From Bugula neritina (lineage: Eukaryota > Bryozoa > Gymnolaemata > Cheilostomatida > Bugulidae): 64,000 nt of DNA. The number at the start of each line of letters is the position of its first letter. The first letter of the stretch is position 1. The translations under genes were made by a program, and so were the position numbers. Below the pieces are notes generated by a model, which was given only the letters and a program-made list of their open reading frames with translations, was not told the origin of the DNA and did no database searches. Location: assembly GCA_964035545.1 (NCBI GenBank), contig OZ037766.1, positions 2,029,501 to 2,093,500 on the forward strand, read 5' to 3'. Shown here one piece after another: positions 25,042 to 37,883 of the stretch.

Positions 25042-26214
25042 CTAACAAATCTTGCAACAGTTTATTTTCTTACTTCCCTTCTTTGTATTATTCTGTCGCG
25101 ACTTCATCCTCTCACCCCAAACTTGACCTTCTGTAGTTTTACCTTGACCTTCTGAGATATAGGAGTTATCTCCTGTTTCCCTTATTTCCTGTTGATCTTT
25201 CATAACTTGTTCCAAGGTCTGTAACTCACTGCTAGCAACAGACGGGGTGGCTGTATTATTTTCCTTTTTAGTTTCATTAGCAGGGCTCAGGCTAGAGCCA
25301 GCTACTTCCTGTTGACTCTCTTCAATTATATTGTTTATGAAATCCACAATGTCATTTGAGTTCTCTAGAGAGATCAAGTCACTGTCAGCAGTTTGTGATT
25401 GGTCTACCAGATTAAGTGCTCCTTCTTCTGATTGGTCTGTTATTTTGGACAGCTCTGTTCTTGATTGGCTTACTGCATAAGGTATTCTTATCCCTGATTG
25501 GTCTACCATACTAGATAAACTATCATCTAATTCTTTATCCAGTTCTACTCTCAATAGAGATAAATTGCTGGTTAAATTTGGATTTTTCTTGAACGTAGTT
25601 TCTGATTGGCTAGTAGCAAAAGTTAGTTGCTCTTCCACCTTAGCTTTGTCTTCCATAATCTCTCTACTATATGTTGCTGACTCTTTTTGTTTTATAGCAT
25701 TCAGGGCTTCATTCACTTTTACCATAAGCTGCTCCGTCTTTATTCTCCCCTCTACTTCCATCTCCATAACATCCACTCCTGGAGAATGACCCCCTGATCC
25801 CGTGGGGTCTGCTATCAACTTAGTCTGACTGGTGAAACTAGAATTAAGACTCGATGTGATGCTGTTTACCCAAGTTAGCTTAGAACTCAAATGAAAATTG
25901 TAGGTAGGCGGGTATTCACTTTCCCACCCTTCACTGTCTAAATCTTCAGAAGAGTTGATTGGTTCATCTCCTATTTCCCTTTCCTGTTTCTCTAACTGAT
26001 CTCGATATTCTTGTTGTAACTTTAGGATCTTTGCGTAACCTTCAGTTTTTCTGACTTCTTCAGCAGCCTGTAGTTTCCGCTGCCGCCTCTCCTCAATCTC
26101 CCTCTCCACATTGTCTATAACCAAAGCCTCATTCTGAAAACCTTTATTTGAGTTCTTAGAAAAGCTGCTTTTACCAAATCGCTTGTAGAGTATTCCAGAC
26201 CCTTTGCTTGGCAT
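25042..26214 (-). CDS. unrecognised 390-residue coiled-coil protein
   Basis: One long coding exon; I do not recognise the family. The start is taken at 26214 (MPSKGSGILYKRFGK) because an intron acceptor (AG at 26227-26226) cuts off the upstream in-frame ATG at 26232, and ACAATGC gives an A at -3. Residues about 35-80 are charged and helical (VEREIEERRQRKLQAAEEVRK), probably a coiled coil. Acidic and Ser/Thr-rich sequence follows, with several diverged repeats around (V/T)DQS (about 225-275). The C-terminus is polybasic and then cysteine-rich, ending KKGSKKINCCKIC, which resembles a lipid-modified membrane anchor. The upstream non-coding exon ends at 26668. AATAAA immediately follows the stop, so the 3' UTR may be only a few tens of bases. 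Confidence 0.75.
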   Translation of the reverse strand: MPSKGSGILYKRFGKSSFSKNSNKGFQNEALVIDNVEREIEERRQRKLQAAEEVRKTEGYAKILKLQQEYRDQLEKQEREIGDEPINSSEDLDSEGWESEYPPTYNFHLSSKLTWVNSITSSLNSSFTSQTKLIADPTGSGGHSPGVDVMEMEVEGRIKTEQLMVKVNEALNAIKQKESATYSREIMEDKAKVEEQLTFATSQSETTFKKNPNLTSNLSLLRVELDKELDDSLSSMVDQSGIRIPYAVSQSRTELSKITDQSEEGALNLVDQSQTADSDLISLENSNDIVDFINNIIEESQQEVAGSSLSPANETKKENNTATPSVASSELQTLEQVMKDQQEIRETGDNSYISEGQGKTTEGQVWGERMKSRQNNTKKGSKKINCCKIC

Positions 26215-26667
26215 TGTGTCGGGCCCTATCATATCAAAAGATGAGAAGAATTTATAATAAAATACAAACTCTTCCAGATGTGTATGTAATCATGTGATAA
26301 CATCTGGAGTGGCATTTAATAACATCTCATTTGAGGCTAAAATAATTCTTTTCTTTGTCTGAATATGATGAAGTTGAATAACCACATAAAGTGGTTGTTG
26401 TTAGTCGCACAATGTTTTGTTGCAAACTATACAAAACATTAATTTATAAGCTCATTAACTTCAAAAATATCCTACACACCATATTAGAATGTTGCTTATA
26501 TTAGAAAATCAGCTTAGATTTGATTCTATGTAAATTTCAGCAAAACACTAACATAGTTCTTGTTTTAAAAAATTAAACTGACTAACATACTATTAATAAA
26601 TGCAACAAAAAATTCACCAGTCAAAGTGAAAACTGGTTATATTATATATAAATTAACGAAAACTTAC

Positions 26668-26740
26668 CAGCTTGATGGTTAAAAATCACAGCTAAGACTT
26701 TTAGGCTGAGATGTAAAACACTTGGTAATGCTACAGTCTA
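26668..26740 (-). other. predicted 5' UTR exon of the minus-strand gene
   Basis: On the minus strand ATCAAGCTG is followed by a strong donor GTAAGTTTTC (26667 downward). The matching acceptor is TTTTGATATGATAG ending at 26226. The upstream (higher-coordinate) boundary is a guess; no TATA box was identified. Confidence 0.45.
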
Positions 26741-28515
26741 GCGCCACTGAATAACTGCAAGCTACATCCATCCCTAATCTTAAATAACAGTTACACCCAG
26801 TTTTACTTCCACGACATCTAGTTCATATCTCATCAGATTATCAGCATTTAATAACCTCAGATAATCTTCTAATTTATAGTATATGTCATTATCTATTGTT
26901 GTGATTTATTATAGGATTGTCTTCTTTTGTGTTTGTTCACTTAATAATGTGAACATCAGATGTTTGACAAGCCCCAGGGGAACATTCGTCATAAATCAGT
27001 GTTTGGATTCAGAAGGTTTAATCCTCGGGACATTCCTTTGCCATGATTGGCTAACACTGATTAATTTCGTAGTTTCTTGACTGTATGTTGTCCTTGCCAT
27101 CTGGTGTAAGTAAGATTACGATCTTGTAATTCTCTGACAAACGGCCAATCAATGAAGAGGGTTTCACCTCCCACACCTATCTTGGTGTCATCGCATTTCG
27201 TAAATGTTTCAGTACAGTTGTTACAGGAAGTTATGTACCACTCTGTATGTATTCAGCTAAATAAATTTGCATATATGGAAGTTATATAGAGCTATATGTG
27301 ACAAATATATGCTTAGTTTCCCAATCCTTTTAAACGAAAAACAGCTTTTAGCTTTAGCTTGAAAAATTATGTGATTGAAATATCAATTTATTTGAAATAT
27401 TAGGTTTTATTTATGGGCATAAAACTTATAAACTTTATTTTTAGATAGTACAGAACACTAAATGCCGTGGTACGAATCAATAACTCCCCAAACCACCTCT
27501 AAACACACTGCTATCATGTAAGTATTTCGTTTTCATCTATGACTTCTGTCTGACATGTTCAAATCTTTTTTTAATAGCTCTATAAGTTACTAATCACTAG
27601 TTAAAGGGAGCGTGATATATATGTCCTGGAAACTTCTGATTATTGTCAGGTACATGACTACACTAATATGTCTAGATATTGTTAAATAGCCTCTAATTAT
27701 AATGACTTCTATAATAGTGAAAAGTCTTGTAGTTGATTAATCTTGACAAAAATGGTAGCACGGTGAGATTTTGTTGAAAAATGAGTGAACCTAATATAAA
27801 TCTGTTAGGTAGTTCAAGCTTTCAACAACTTGAAAATGTGTAATATTTATTGTAGTATCACAGAGCTAAAACTTTACTGAGTCTAATACGACAGCAACAA
27901 AAGTAAATTTCCTTTGAGTTTAAAGTGTAATCTCGTGTGTTGACTGCTAGAAGATTGATGGTCAATTGTTGCTTCTGCTAATGAATGTGGGAACAATTTA
28001 ATGATTAACTTGTTTGCATTCTTTAAAGTAAAATGGATTAATTCTAAAAGCAATATAATTACCACAAAGTATTTAACAATATAACCTTAAACTGCATTTA
28101 ATCATAACCTTTCTAAAAGTCATTACTATACATCAAAATATTGGTCAGCCATCTTTAAACATTGCAAGGGTACAAACTGCTTCAGGAAAACACAAGTTTT
28201 TGAATAGATGCTGAACATATTTCTGTTATATAACATAAAACAATTGCCACTTCAGCAGGGAAATATAAAGTCTTACATAAAACACTTGGAGATTAAGGAA
28301 CATCACTTTGAAAGTTGCATCTGTTATTTTCTCAGTTGAACAAAATCATTTAGATAACTTAAGGACTACCAGATGACAATTTCTCAATACATGCTCTCAG
28401 CTGCTAAATCTCTGCAGCACAACTATTTCATACAGTTAGAAACAGTAGGGCTGTACAATATACGCCCGCAATAACAAGATAGGCAGATATGTGGAGCTGA
28501 GTCTATTGCTAGTAT
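26741..28515. other. intergenic stretch, no gene seen
   Basis: Lies between the divergent minus-strand gene and the first protease. Only short, unsupported frames; it must hold promoter sequence for one or both neighbours. Confidence 0.5.
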
Positions 28516-28517
28516 AG

Positions 28518-28525
28518 TATAAATA
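28518..28525 (+). promoter_or_regulatory. TATA box of protease gene 1
   Basis: TATAAATA lies 46-53 bases before the ATG at 28571, leaving room for a 5' UTR of about 20-25 bases. Confidence 0.6.
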
Positions 28526-28570
28526 TAAGCAGATGGAGAGAACTCTGCAGACTACAATACAGAAAACATC

Positions 28571-31500
28571 ATGTTGCTGTTTGTACTGATTTCTACTCTT
28601 GCTGTCCAGTCAGCCTTTGGTAAGCATTCTGATAAATAGAAAACTTTTTCATTTAATTTTTGGTATACAATTTACTTACTAGAGTTTATCTACACCGCAT
28701 TTTTCAGGATTATATTAAGTCAGGACAAAAGCATTAAAGTAAAATAATAACATTTTGATTTAAAAAAAAATATTATTGGGAACAGTAGTAAAATTAATTA
28801 TGTTGGCGAATAAGTTTGAAAGTGAAAATTATAAACTTTTTTTCGTTTAAAATGTGAAAGTATTATAAAAAATATTACTCAACGAGTAATATAGCAAGAG
28901 TTATATTATTTCACAACAGTTTATATAATTAGAAGTTGTGTCATAAATTCTATATAAACTGAAGTATGCCATAGTAGTGTTCTCTGTTTTTATAGCCTCG
29001 TGTGGCATGAGAGGTGGCTCCCGTATTGTGGGTGGAAAGGAAGCTGACCCCCACAACTGGCCATGGCAAGCTTCTCTCAGGTCAACATCTTGGTTTGGAA
29101 GTTCCCACATCTGTGGAGCCACCATCATTAACAACAAATGGCTGGTTACTGCAGCTCACTGCGTAGACGGGTGAGTTTTCCTCTAAATAAATTCTGGTAC
29201 AGAGAAAAACAACACATAACATAAGATAAAATACCCCCCTCGTTGTAATTAGTGCAATAACAAATTTTCTTTTGATCTGTAGATCTTCAACAAGATCTCT
29301 AACTGTCGTAGTCGGTGATCACCATAAAGGAAATACTCAGTCAAGTGAAGTCACTCATCCACTCGCCAGCATTGTCATGGTGAGCTAAGAATCTGGTTCA
29401 ATCACTCTTAAATATTGAAATTAAATTTGAAAACCTTACACAGGATGGACTCATAAAACTTGCTACTGCATGTTAACTTTAATATCAATACTTTTTGACG
29501 AACTCCACTTTTTGAGTAAAGTAGTTTGAAAGGTAAATACAAATCAATGTATGATTTAACACAGTTGATATTCATGAGATCATAAAACTTTCAAAGTATG
29601 TAGGTGAACAAGTAGCATCTATGATATATATGCCGCCAAGTATAATAATGCTTGTGTGGGCAGAAACAATGGTCTGGTTTTAAGAAAAGTATGGTTTTGT
29701 CATGAGTCCAGTTGAAAGCTTTCAAACCACGTGGCCAACATTATTTGACTAAAACTTTTGTTTCCACAAGAATTGTAATTATAAAAACTATGAGATATAT
29801 AGGTCTAGTGCAGATAGTTTATCTGTAAAAAAAACTCATTCAAAAAGTTGCTATTTAATAACTTGTAGTTACGCTTTAATCAATGTAGTATTAAAATGTA
29901 GTATATTGAATAGTTTACTATATAGGACCCATTTAAGCACATTTAGTTAATGCGAAATCATGAAATATTAAGAAAACAAGTTGATAGGAATCGATTTTAT
30001 ATGTTAGCATGAGCTCTATGATGGAAACAGTTTGAGCACAGAGGGACTCCCTCATGACATTGCCTTACTTGAGGTTCAAAGCCCAATGGTATTCAATCAG
30101 TACGTTCAGCCAGCTTGTCTTCCTGGAAATGAAAATCTGGACTTGGTTGGCAATGATGACTGCTGGATAACTGGCTGGGGCTTAACTCAAGGTACTCTTA
30201 GCAAATCTACTATTATGCATTACATCTCATTCCACCATTAACAACCTTGGCAATGGGGGGGAGGGAGACAAAATGTTGCTCTTAATTCCATAAAACGTAA
30301 ATGAGTTATTAGACCTAATTTTTAATTTCAGATTATTTGGGTTTATCTTTAGGTTTGCAACTGAATAGTATTGAAATTTAGCCAACAATCTCGGAACAAA
30401 AAAATTGTGGTGAATAACCATTAAACTTTAAGGGAATTATTTATTATAAACTAGCTGATGATGTTCTATGCAAATTTTTAGGATCTCAGGACGAGAATGT
30501 CTTACAAGAGCTGAAAATTGAAGTCAGAACCAACTCAGACTGCGCCAATATCTGGGGGGCCGATATGATTCATGACACACACATCTGTCTTGGACATGGG
30601 CAGACAGGTGCTTGTAATGTGAGTCATTCCCTTCAACTAACTTTACACCAGATATATGCACAAAACGCAACATCTTTAAGTTGATGAAACCATTTTTGTA
30701 TTGCTTTAAAAAGCCTTTCCAAAGTTGTTCAATTGCTTAACATTTAACACAATATTGAATAAATTTTGCTTTTATCCTTTTATCAATATTTTTTTACATT
30801 AGTGATTATGGTATCTGGTATGCTAAATATAACTGAGTGTAAGTATGAAATAGCCACGGTAAATCCCCTTATTCGATATTAGATATTTAAATGCAGGTTG
30901 GTCCTTTTAGTAAAATAGAAGCAGAAAAAATTGTCTTATTCTAACGAAATTGTGGCAGTGATGTAACACATTTTCATATCCTTGTGTATAAAAGCATGCT
31001 GCCTTAATGTCATTATAAGCAACTAACAAAAAATAAATTCCTTTGTTTTATGGTTGATTGTGCAGCTCTGAGTAAATTAACAGTTGAATTATACTGTAAG
31101 CAAGCAAGTATTTTTAAAAACATGGCAAGTGTATGTCTACCAGAAATGCCCTATGTTTGCTGTTTGCAAACTCAAGCTCATACATATTACAAGTACTTAT
31201 TATTGTGTAATAATTATAATAATTCCATAAATTGACAAGCATTAGAGCTAATAAATATATTTTCAACATGAATAAGCATAAAGATAAGAGCTTATAAACA
31301 TGGTTTTCTATCTGAAAAGATATTCTTGTTGATAAAATGTTTTTAAGAATTTCACTATCCTCTCTTTTTACGACTCACCAAAAAAGATCTTGCAATTTGT
31401 TACTGATGAAGAAGTTTGGACTTTTTAAGCTTAATTTTGATTGGCCAGTTCAAATTTTTACTTGACCTCCTATTGGTTGAATTTCAGGGCGACTCTGGTG

Positions 31501-31646
31501 GACCTCTTGTCTGCAAAGTTAATGACAGATTTGTATTGGCTGGAGCCACCAGCTGGGGAAGATCCGGGTGCCAAACCGCTGGCTACCCAAGTGTCTACAC
31601 CAGGATCTCTAAGTATCTCGACTGGATCGCAGATAATGCCAACTAA
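28571..31646 (+). CDS. secreted chymotrypsin-type serine protease 1
   Basis: S1A family endopeptidase, likely secreted as a zymogen. Exons 28571-28619, 28996-29170, 29283-29379, 30008-30191, 30482-30618 and 31488-31646 give 266 residues. A hydrophobic signal peptide ([17 protein letters not shown]) fills exon 1. A short propeptide with Cys1 (SCGMRGGSR) precedes the activation site R-IVGG. The triad is intact: His in TAAHC, Asp in HDIALL, Ser in GDSGGP. Ten cysteines occupy the five chymotrypsin disulphide positions, including Cys1-Cys122, which keeps the propeptide attached. The residue six before the catalytic Ser is Gly (GACNGDSGG), not the trypsin Asp189, so basic P1 cleavage is unlikely; a chymotrypsin- or elastase-like preference is inferred. 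Poly(A) signal AATAAA at 31714-31719. The exon plan is almost identical to the gene at 33475. Confidence 0.95.
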
Positions 31647-31719
31647 ACTACTGCAAGCACTTGAGACGAAGTTTTCACTTCTATATTATTTGCTAAAAGC
31701 TTTTGGTTTATTAAATAAA

Positions 31720-33474
31720 ATTTAAGTTGCAAAAATAATTTGTTGACTTGTTATATATTTAAACAACCTGCAAATTTTAAAAATCAAAATCACTTGTGTG
31801 ACTACATTTACAAAATAATAATATCACACCAGAATGACAAGGCAAGCCCTTTTATAGCACTGCTGCACTTTCATCAAAATATATTATATAAAGAAATTGA
31901 AAAGAAATATGAATTAAAAGCGTAGGAATATTTAGTAATTTTTGTTCAAAATTTAAAGTTCAATGAGCTTAAGACCAGTTATGTTAACACTGGCAAAGTT
32001 TACCTGAAATGTTATGCAAACAGGGTAGTAAAATATTTATTATAGCATCACTACATCTTATGTTTCAAGAAGACAAACAAAATAACAGATAGTATATGTA
32101 TGTGAAAAAAATTAACTATAAGTATGTATATGACATAATAAATCAACTACACAATAAATATTATATGTATATATGTGCATTTAATATACTAAACAGATTG
32201 AACAAGGGTATATATGGTGTAATTATATAGCTAACATTTCCTTTGAAGTCTTATAAAATAAATAAACAAAGAAGGTTATACTTCTGTTATATAATTTTTG
32301 TAAATTTCAAAATTTTTAAAATGAAGGTATTGGTAGTTTTACTCAAATGCAAGTTGGTAAATGCTAATTGGTAATTCTATATTTGCAACATTTTGTATTA
32401 TAATGTGTGAATGTTTGCAAATTTTAACTTGTATACAAACATGGAACTAAATTGTTACAAATTTAATACTAATCATAAAAAGAGCATAAATTAAATTATA
32501 AAAATATATCTGGTACACTTGATATTACTAACAGTGCTTTCAAGTTTGCCTAGCAGTCTGGTAGTTTCCCAGTCTGATGGTCTAATATGGTCCAGTTATT
32601 TAGTGGTAGCCCAGTGGTCCAGTTATCTAAAGTCCAACTTGTCTAGTGTTTAAGTTTTTTAGTAGTCCAGTTATTCTATATAGTTTATATTGGAAGGGTC
32701 TAAAAGACCAAAGCACAATTTACATATTAGCTATAAATTAGTGTCAGTAAAGTTTATTAAACTAAAATCTTTACTGAAGACTATATAGTAATTGACCAAG
32801 AGTTATGTTCCCTTTTACTTTTGTTCATATATATATATTATTATATCAACAAAATTTCTGTAACTTCAAGATGGGCTACATAACCATACTGTTTTTGCTT
32901 ATATAATAGGTACCTACTGAAAATTCAAACCTCTCTGCTATATTCATTGGATGGTGAGGGGTCTGGTTATAAGCGCCGCTAGCACTACTTTATGCACTCT
33001 CAGGCTATATTTTTAACATGGTTTAGTTTAAGAAAGAAGTCTCTGTTAATGAGTATTGTGGGTTCTAATGAAAATGAAAATACAACTATAATTGCAGCAT
33101 AGCTTTTTGTAATAACACATTGAATTTATAATTTGTGCAATGAAAAGCTGCGTAATAAACATGTAATTTGCCTTCATGAAGATGCTAAAAACATAATTTC
33201 CTTGAAGGCCACACACCTAGCACAATACAGTATGCAAGAGAATAACCATAGAAAGTCATGATTGAGTCACACCTGTTACCTTCTCAATAATAAACTCACT
33301 TGATTCATCTCAATGACTCAACCAGATGCTGAATTCTCAGACTATCTGCCAACCACTCATCTCTAAGAGCTCCACTCGCTCTATCCTCTACACTTGATGT
33401 CCTAATATAACCACTTGCAGGTTAAATAATACTTCAGTGTAGAGGCAGATCTTCAGACTATAGTACAGTACATC
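31720..33474. other. intergenic stretch between the two proteases
   Basis: AT-rich; no gene. A loose repeat of GGTCCAGTTAT/AGTCCAGTT motifs lies at about 32560-32690. No clear TATAAA was found before the second protease; AATATAACC near 33404 is the closest. Confidence 0.5.
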
Positions 33475-36400
33475 ATGTGGCTGTTTGTAATTATATCTGT
33501 ATTGGCCATCCAGTCAACATTGGGTAAGTTGTTAACAGTAATTGTGTCTCTTTTTACTCTTTAGTTGAGAAATTGAATCTTAAAAAGTCTTCTCAAAATT
33601 ATTGATAGAAGTTTATAAAAATTACAACTTATTTAATTTTTTGAAATTAAATGAAATATTCTGAGCACAACAAAAGATTATGAATCTTTTTACTCTCAGT
33701 TGAACTAAAAAAATTAAAGCAAAAAGTTGGAGTTTAATACTAGGATATGGATGTGAAGCTGTAGGTATTTTTGTCATTATATATAGCTTTAAATATGTTT
33801 TATGTGAATAAATGTACAGTCTATTGACAATAATACAAAGATGTTATACAAACATGCAACTAGTTGAGTCAACGGAATATTCTTACTTCAAGTCAGCAAT
33901 TGCGATATAAATATTACGGAAGTGTTGCATTGTTATTGCTTTACACTATTGTAACTAATTATTGGATAAAAATCAACTTCTTTTCATAAGGATGTGGAGT
34001 TAAAGGTGGCCTTCGCATTGTGGGGGGAGATGAAGCCGACCCCCATAATTGGCCATGGCAAGCCTCCATTAGATCCACAACTTGGCTGGGAACTGCCCAC
34101 GTCTGTGGAGCCACCATCATCAACAACAAATACTTGATCACTGCAGCTCATTGCGTGGACGGGTGAGTGAAAATCAACTAGCCAATACAAAATATTAGTA
34201 AAATTTATGTTCCACAATGACAAAAGCCCATGAAAATGGATAATATTAGCAGGCCTGCCATTTATTCTTCTCTAGATCTTCAACAAGATCTCTGAAAGTG
34301 ATAGTCGGTGACCACCACAAAGGAAACACTCAAGCCAGTGAGGTTGAGCATGATGTGAGACGAATTATTATGGTAGGCTTTGATCACTTGTAACTATAAA
34401 TATAAATAGAAAACGTATTTCTAAGATTTTAACTAACTTGTACAACTTTTTTTGTTAAAAAAGTAACAATCTAAAACAATTTGCTAAATTAACAAAAGTA
34501 TGCTGCTTTGAACTTGTTGAGCAATAGCTAGAACAAAGCTGCTTATATGAGTAATTTGATGCTATAACAGTTTTAAAACAATTTCATTTGTTCATGCAAC
34601 GGTTTATTATTAAATATTAATTTATTTGTAAAGCCTCAACATTTAATATTAATCTATATGATATAGTAATGTCAAATATTGTTAATCCACTGTTTTAAAG
34701 CTCTATGCTAAAACTGTGGGAAATTATAAATCTTTGCAAGCTAAAATAATTGAATGGCTAAGACAAATTATTTAAATAAAACCACCCCCTCAAGTTTACG
34801 TAAATAAAAAAGGCAAGTGCTTTATAGCATGAGCTCTATGATGGGAACAGTCAGAGCGTGGATGGGCTGCTTCATGACATCGCCCTACTCGAAGTGATAA
34901 CTCCGATGGTGTTTGATGAATATGTTCAGCCTGCCTGCCTACCCACCGATGAGAACCAAGTCTTCCTTGGCAACACAAACTGCTGGATAACAGGATGGGG
35001 CGTGACTCAAGGTATGGCCTCTTCTCTCTAGAAAATAAAACATGTTTCCTCATTTGTGTTCACTAGAAAAATAAAAATGGCTCTCTGAAAAAACTCCATG
35101 TACTAAATTTAGGTAAATTATTTGTACATTACACAACAATAAAACTATTCTTTGTGGACTTATTTTAAAGTCTAGTTCCTGTAAACTACAAGTTTCTAAC
35201 AGATATGTTTCTTTCCAAGACATGCACGCAACGATTACAACAGATTAAACAATAGTAACCACCTTGGTGTACTTTTCCCAAAATACAGGATCTCAAGACG
35301 AGAATGTTTTACAAGAGCTGAACGTTGAAGTCAGAACCAACTCAGACTGTGCTAACGCTTGGGGCCAGAACTTGATCAGTGACTCACACATCTGTGTCGG
35401 ACATGGACAGACAGGTGCTTGCACTGTGAGTCATTCATACAGCTTCATATTTTCTGTACAAAGAAGATCTAAATTAGCATCTGTTTCTGTCACTTAGAAG
35501 CAGGTGCTTTTATTTGCAACTACTAAACGTGTACAATCTTCAAATTTCTACATATACTTGTACATAAGTTCTCAATTAAATGCTCAATTTGAATTTGCAT
35601 TGAATTAAAACTTTGAATAATTTCTCATGATATAGTGTAACCATGTGGCTAAGCAGACATTTTACTAAGCAGCCACGTTGCTATGCAGCCATGTTGCTAT
35701 ACACCTATGCATAAAATCATGCTGCTATGCAGCTATGTTCCTATGCAGCCATATTGCTATGCAAAAACGTTGCTATGTAGCCCTGTTGATATGCAGTTAT
35801 TTTGCTATACAGCCATGTTGCTATGCAGTTATGTTGCTATACAGCCATGTTGATATGCAGCCATGTTGCTATACAGATATAAAGTTGTTGTGCTCTCCAT
35901 GTGTTAATTATTGAGTTTAAAGATTCATCTAGTGAAGTTCTAATCAAGTTATTCAAATTTTGAGCATTCAAAAATTGACTAAAGCCTTTAAATAAAACAA
36001 CTTCCAAACATGTCTTTAAAATGATATAAACTTTATAATGTATGTCTATATTATAATATATGTCAGCTGAAAACATTATGGTTACATAACATTATGATCA
36101 GATCATGACGCTCAGGTTTAAAGATATTTCAGAGTTACTTCCCCAGTTGATTAGTATTTTGCCTCATAAGAGTAAGCTAGTGTTAAGCCATGTTATTTAT
36201 AAATTGATCCTCTGCTAAAAAAACCTATATTGCTATGCATAAATTATATCACTTCCGAGAGGATAACTCTGCAATAAGTTTCCATGACATCATCTTGAAC
36301 TTGTGTTGTGAATCATCACTTAAATTTTATAAAAAGCAGTAGGTACTATCAAATGATAGCTAGATTCTATGAAGGCCACACTGTTGTGTTATATATACAC

Positions 36401-36884
36401 ACATATAGCTCTGGACCACGAATCAAATATACGAAAAACTGTAAATGAAACAGAATTACCAATTTTTCATTATCAATAAAATCTTTACTGTTTTCATTGT
36501 ATCTGATGGTGTAATATGAAAGCAGCATAGTGTTTGTTGATGGTGATCACGGCAAAAAATTTTTCTGGGATTCTTTGCCCCACCTGCAATGCATTTTCTG
36601 TGCTTAGAGTTGAATACTGCATTTTAGCTGCAATACCTTTTTTTGTCACAAAACTGCTGAAACTGGAACCTCAACACTCATTGGATCAGCAACAGTTAAA
36701 ATACTTGTAATTGGTTGTTTTCCAGGGTGACTCTGGTGGACCCCTTGTTTGTGGAGTGAAGGGCAAATATGTCCTGGCTGGAGCCACCAGTTGGGGAAAG
36801 ACCGGGTGTCAAACCGACGGGTACCCAAGTGTCTACACCAGGATATCTAAATACCTTCAATGGATTGCTATGAATATTGTGTAG
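33475..36884 (+). CDS. secreted chymotrypsin-type serine protease 2
   Basis: Tandem paralogue of the protease at 28571, with exons 33475-33523, 33991-34162, 34276-34372, 34828-35011, 35289-35425 and 36726-36884 (265 residues). Every exon has the same length and phase as in gene 1 except exon 2, which is one codon shorter. Signal peptide [17 protein letters not shown]; activation site R-IVGG; triad TAAHC / HDIALL / GDSGGP; all ten chymotrypsin cysteines conserved. The S1 position is again Gly (GACTGDSGG). Substitutions cluster in surface loops and near the active-site rim, for example [10 protein letters not shown] against [10 protein letters not shown]. Poly(A) signal AATAAA at 37067-37072. 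A recent local duplication is inferred, because exons align closely while introns do not. Confidence 0.95.
35650..35880 (+). repeat. ~16-bp tandem repeat in protease 2 intron
   Basis: More than ten diverged copies of TTGCTATGCAGCCATG in the last intron of the second protease. Confidence 0.9.
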
Positions 36885-37727
36885 ACGTGACAACTCTAAC
36901 ACATGGCTTGCTGAAAGTTTTAGCATTGCTTTATTTTATATACTAGATTTATGCTTCTTAGTCTGGAGTGCAAATTGACTTTGAAATCATAAATTAGTGT
37001 ATTTTATAAAACTGCCAAAATTTCAGACAATGGAATACAAAGTATTTTTAAAAAAGTCATATTTTGAATAAAAATTTAGCTTCAATTTCTCTAAACAGTT
37101 CTACACAAATAATATAATTGATATATTTTGTCTGAAATTTTTTAAATTCGTGTAATATATGAGTAATAAAATATTGCAATTACATTAAACCTGCTTTATA
37201 CTAACTAGGTTTGAACTAATATTTGTAAATAAATAACCTTGTGAATGTAAAAGAGAAAGCAACTTCAACTCTTTAACTAGTAAATAATAAATTGGCTAAC
37301 TTAAAGGACGAGTGACTTTTTGAATGCTTCAAAAATTAAAAAGAATAGTAATATATTATTCTTAATATTATATCTTAGAAATTGATCTATTTTTAACGTA
37401 TGCTCATCAACAAAATAAAACTATGATAAAACATTTAGTAAATTGTTGCACATGCAGCTTATGAAAACAACCAATTTTTTAGTTTATCCTATATTTATTG
37501 GAACAAGTTTTTACATTTCAAGTGTAGTGCAGCAGTAGAAAACGGAGTCTATGTTTTCAAACTGATTTAAATGCTTTGATGGATTGGCATAAAAATGTGG
37601 TAATACTACTTTGCTTGCACGAGCTCAAAACATCGTAAAGATGCAAAATATGTCTACTAAATATAAAAGTAGAGTATGTCATAATATTCCATAAGTATAA
37701 TTGTCTACTGTCTTTGAAAACTTGTCT

Positions 37728-37747
37728 AGGCATGTCTGGACATGCCT
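37728..37747. promoter_or_regulatory. p53-family response element consensus, left arm
   Basis: AGGCATGTCT GGACATGCCT: two abutting decamers that both fit RRRCWWGYYY, the full p53/p63/p73 consensus with zero spacer. Binding is inferred from the match only. Confidence 0.45.
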
Positions 37748-37863
37748 AGTTAAATGAATAGTCAAGTTTTTCTTTTATTTGAACTTGTTCAATGAATAGT
37801 CAAGTTTTTCTTTTATAAATGAACTTGTTCCAATAAAAGAAAAACTTGACTATTCATTTAACT

Positions 37864-37883
37864 AGGCATGTCCAGACATGCCT
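37864..37883. promoter_or_regulatory. p53-family response element consensus, right arm
   Basis: AGGCATGTCC AGACATGCCT, again two perfect RRRCWWGYYY decamers. It is the inverted copy of the site at 37728. Confidence 0.45.

Noticed and set aside
26215..26232. Upstream ATG of the minus-strand unknown gene
   Set aside because: It lies inside the predicted 5' UTR intron, before the acceptor at 26226.
35650..35880. CRISPR-like array
   Set aside because: Units are about 16 bp, contiguous and diverged with no spacers; an ordinary minisatellite in an animal intron.
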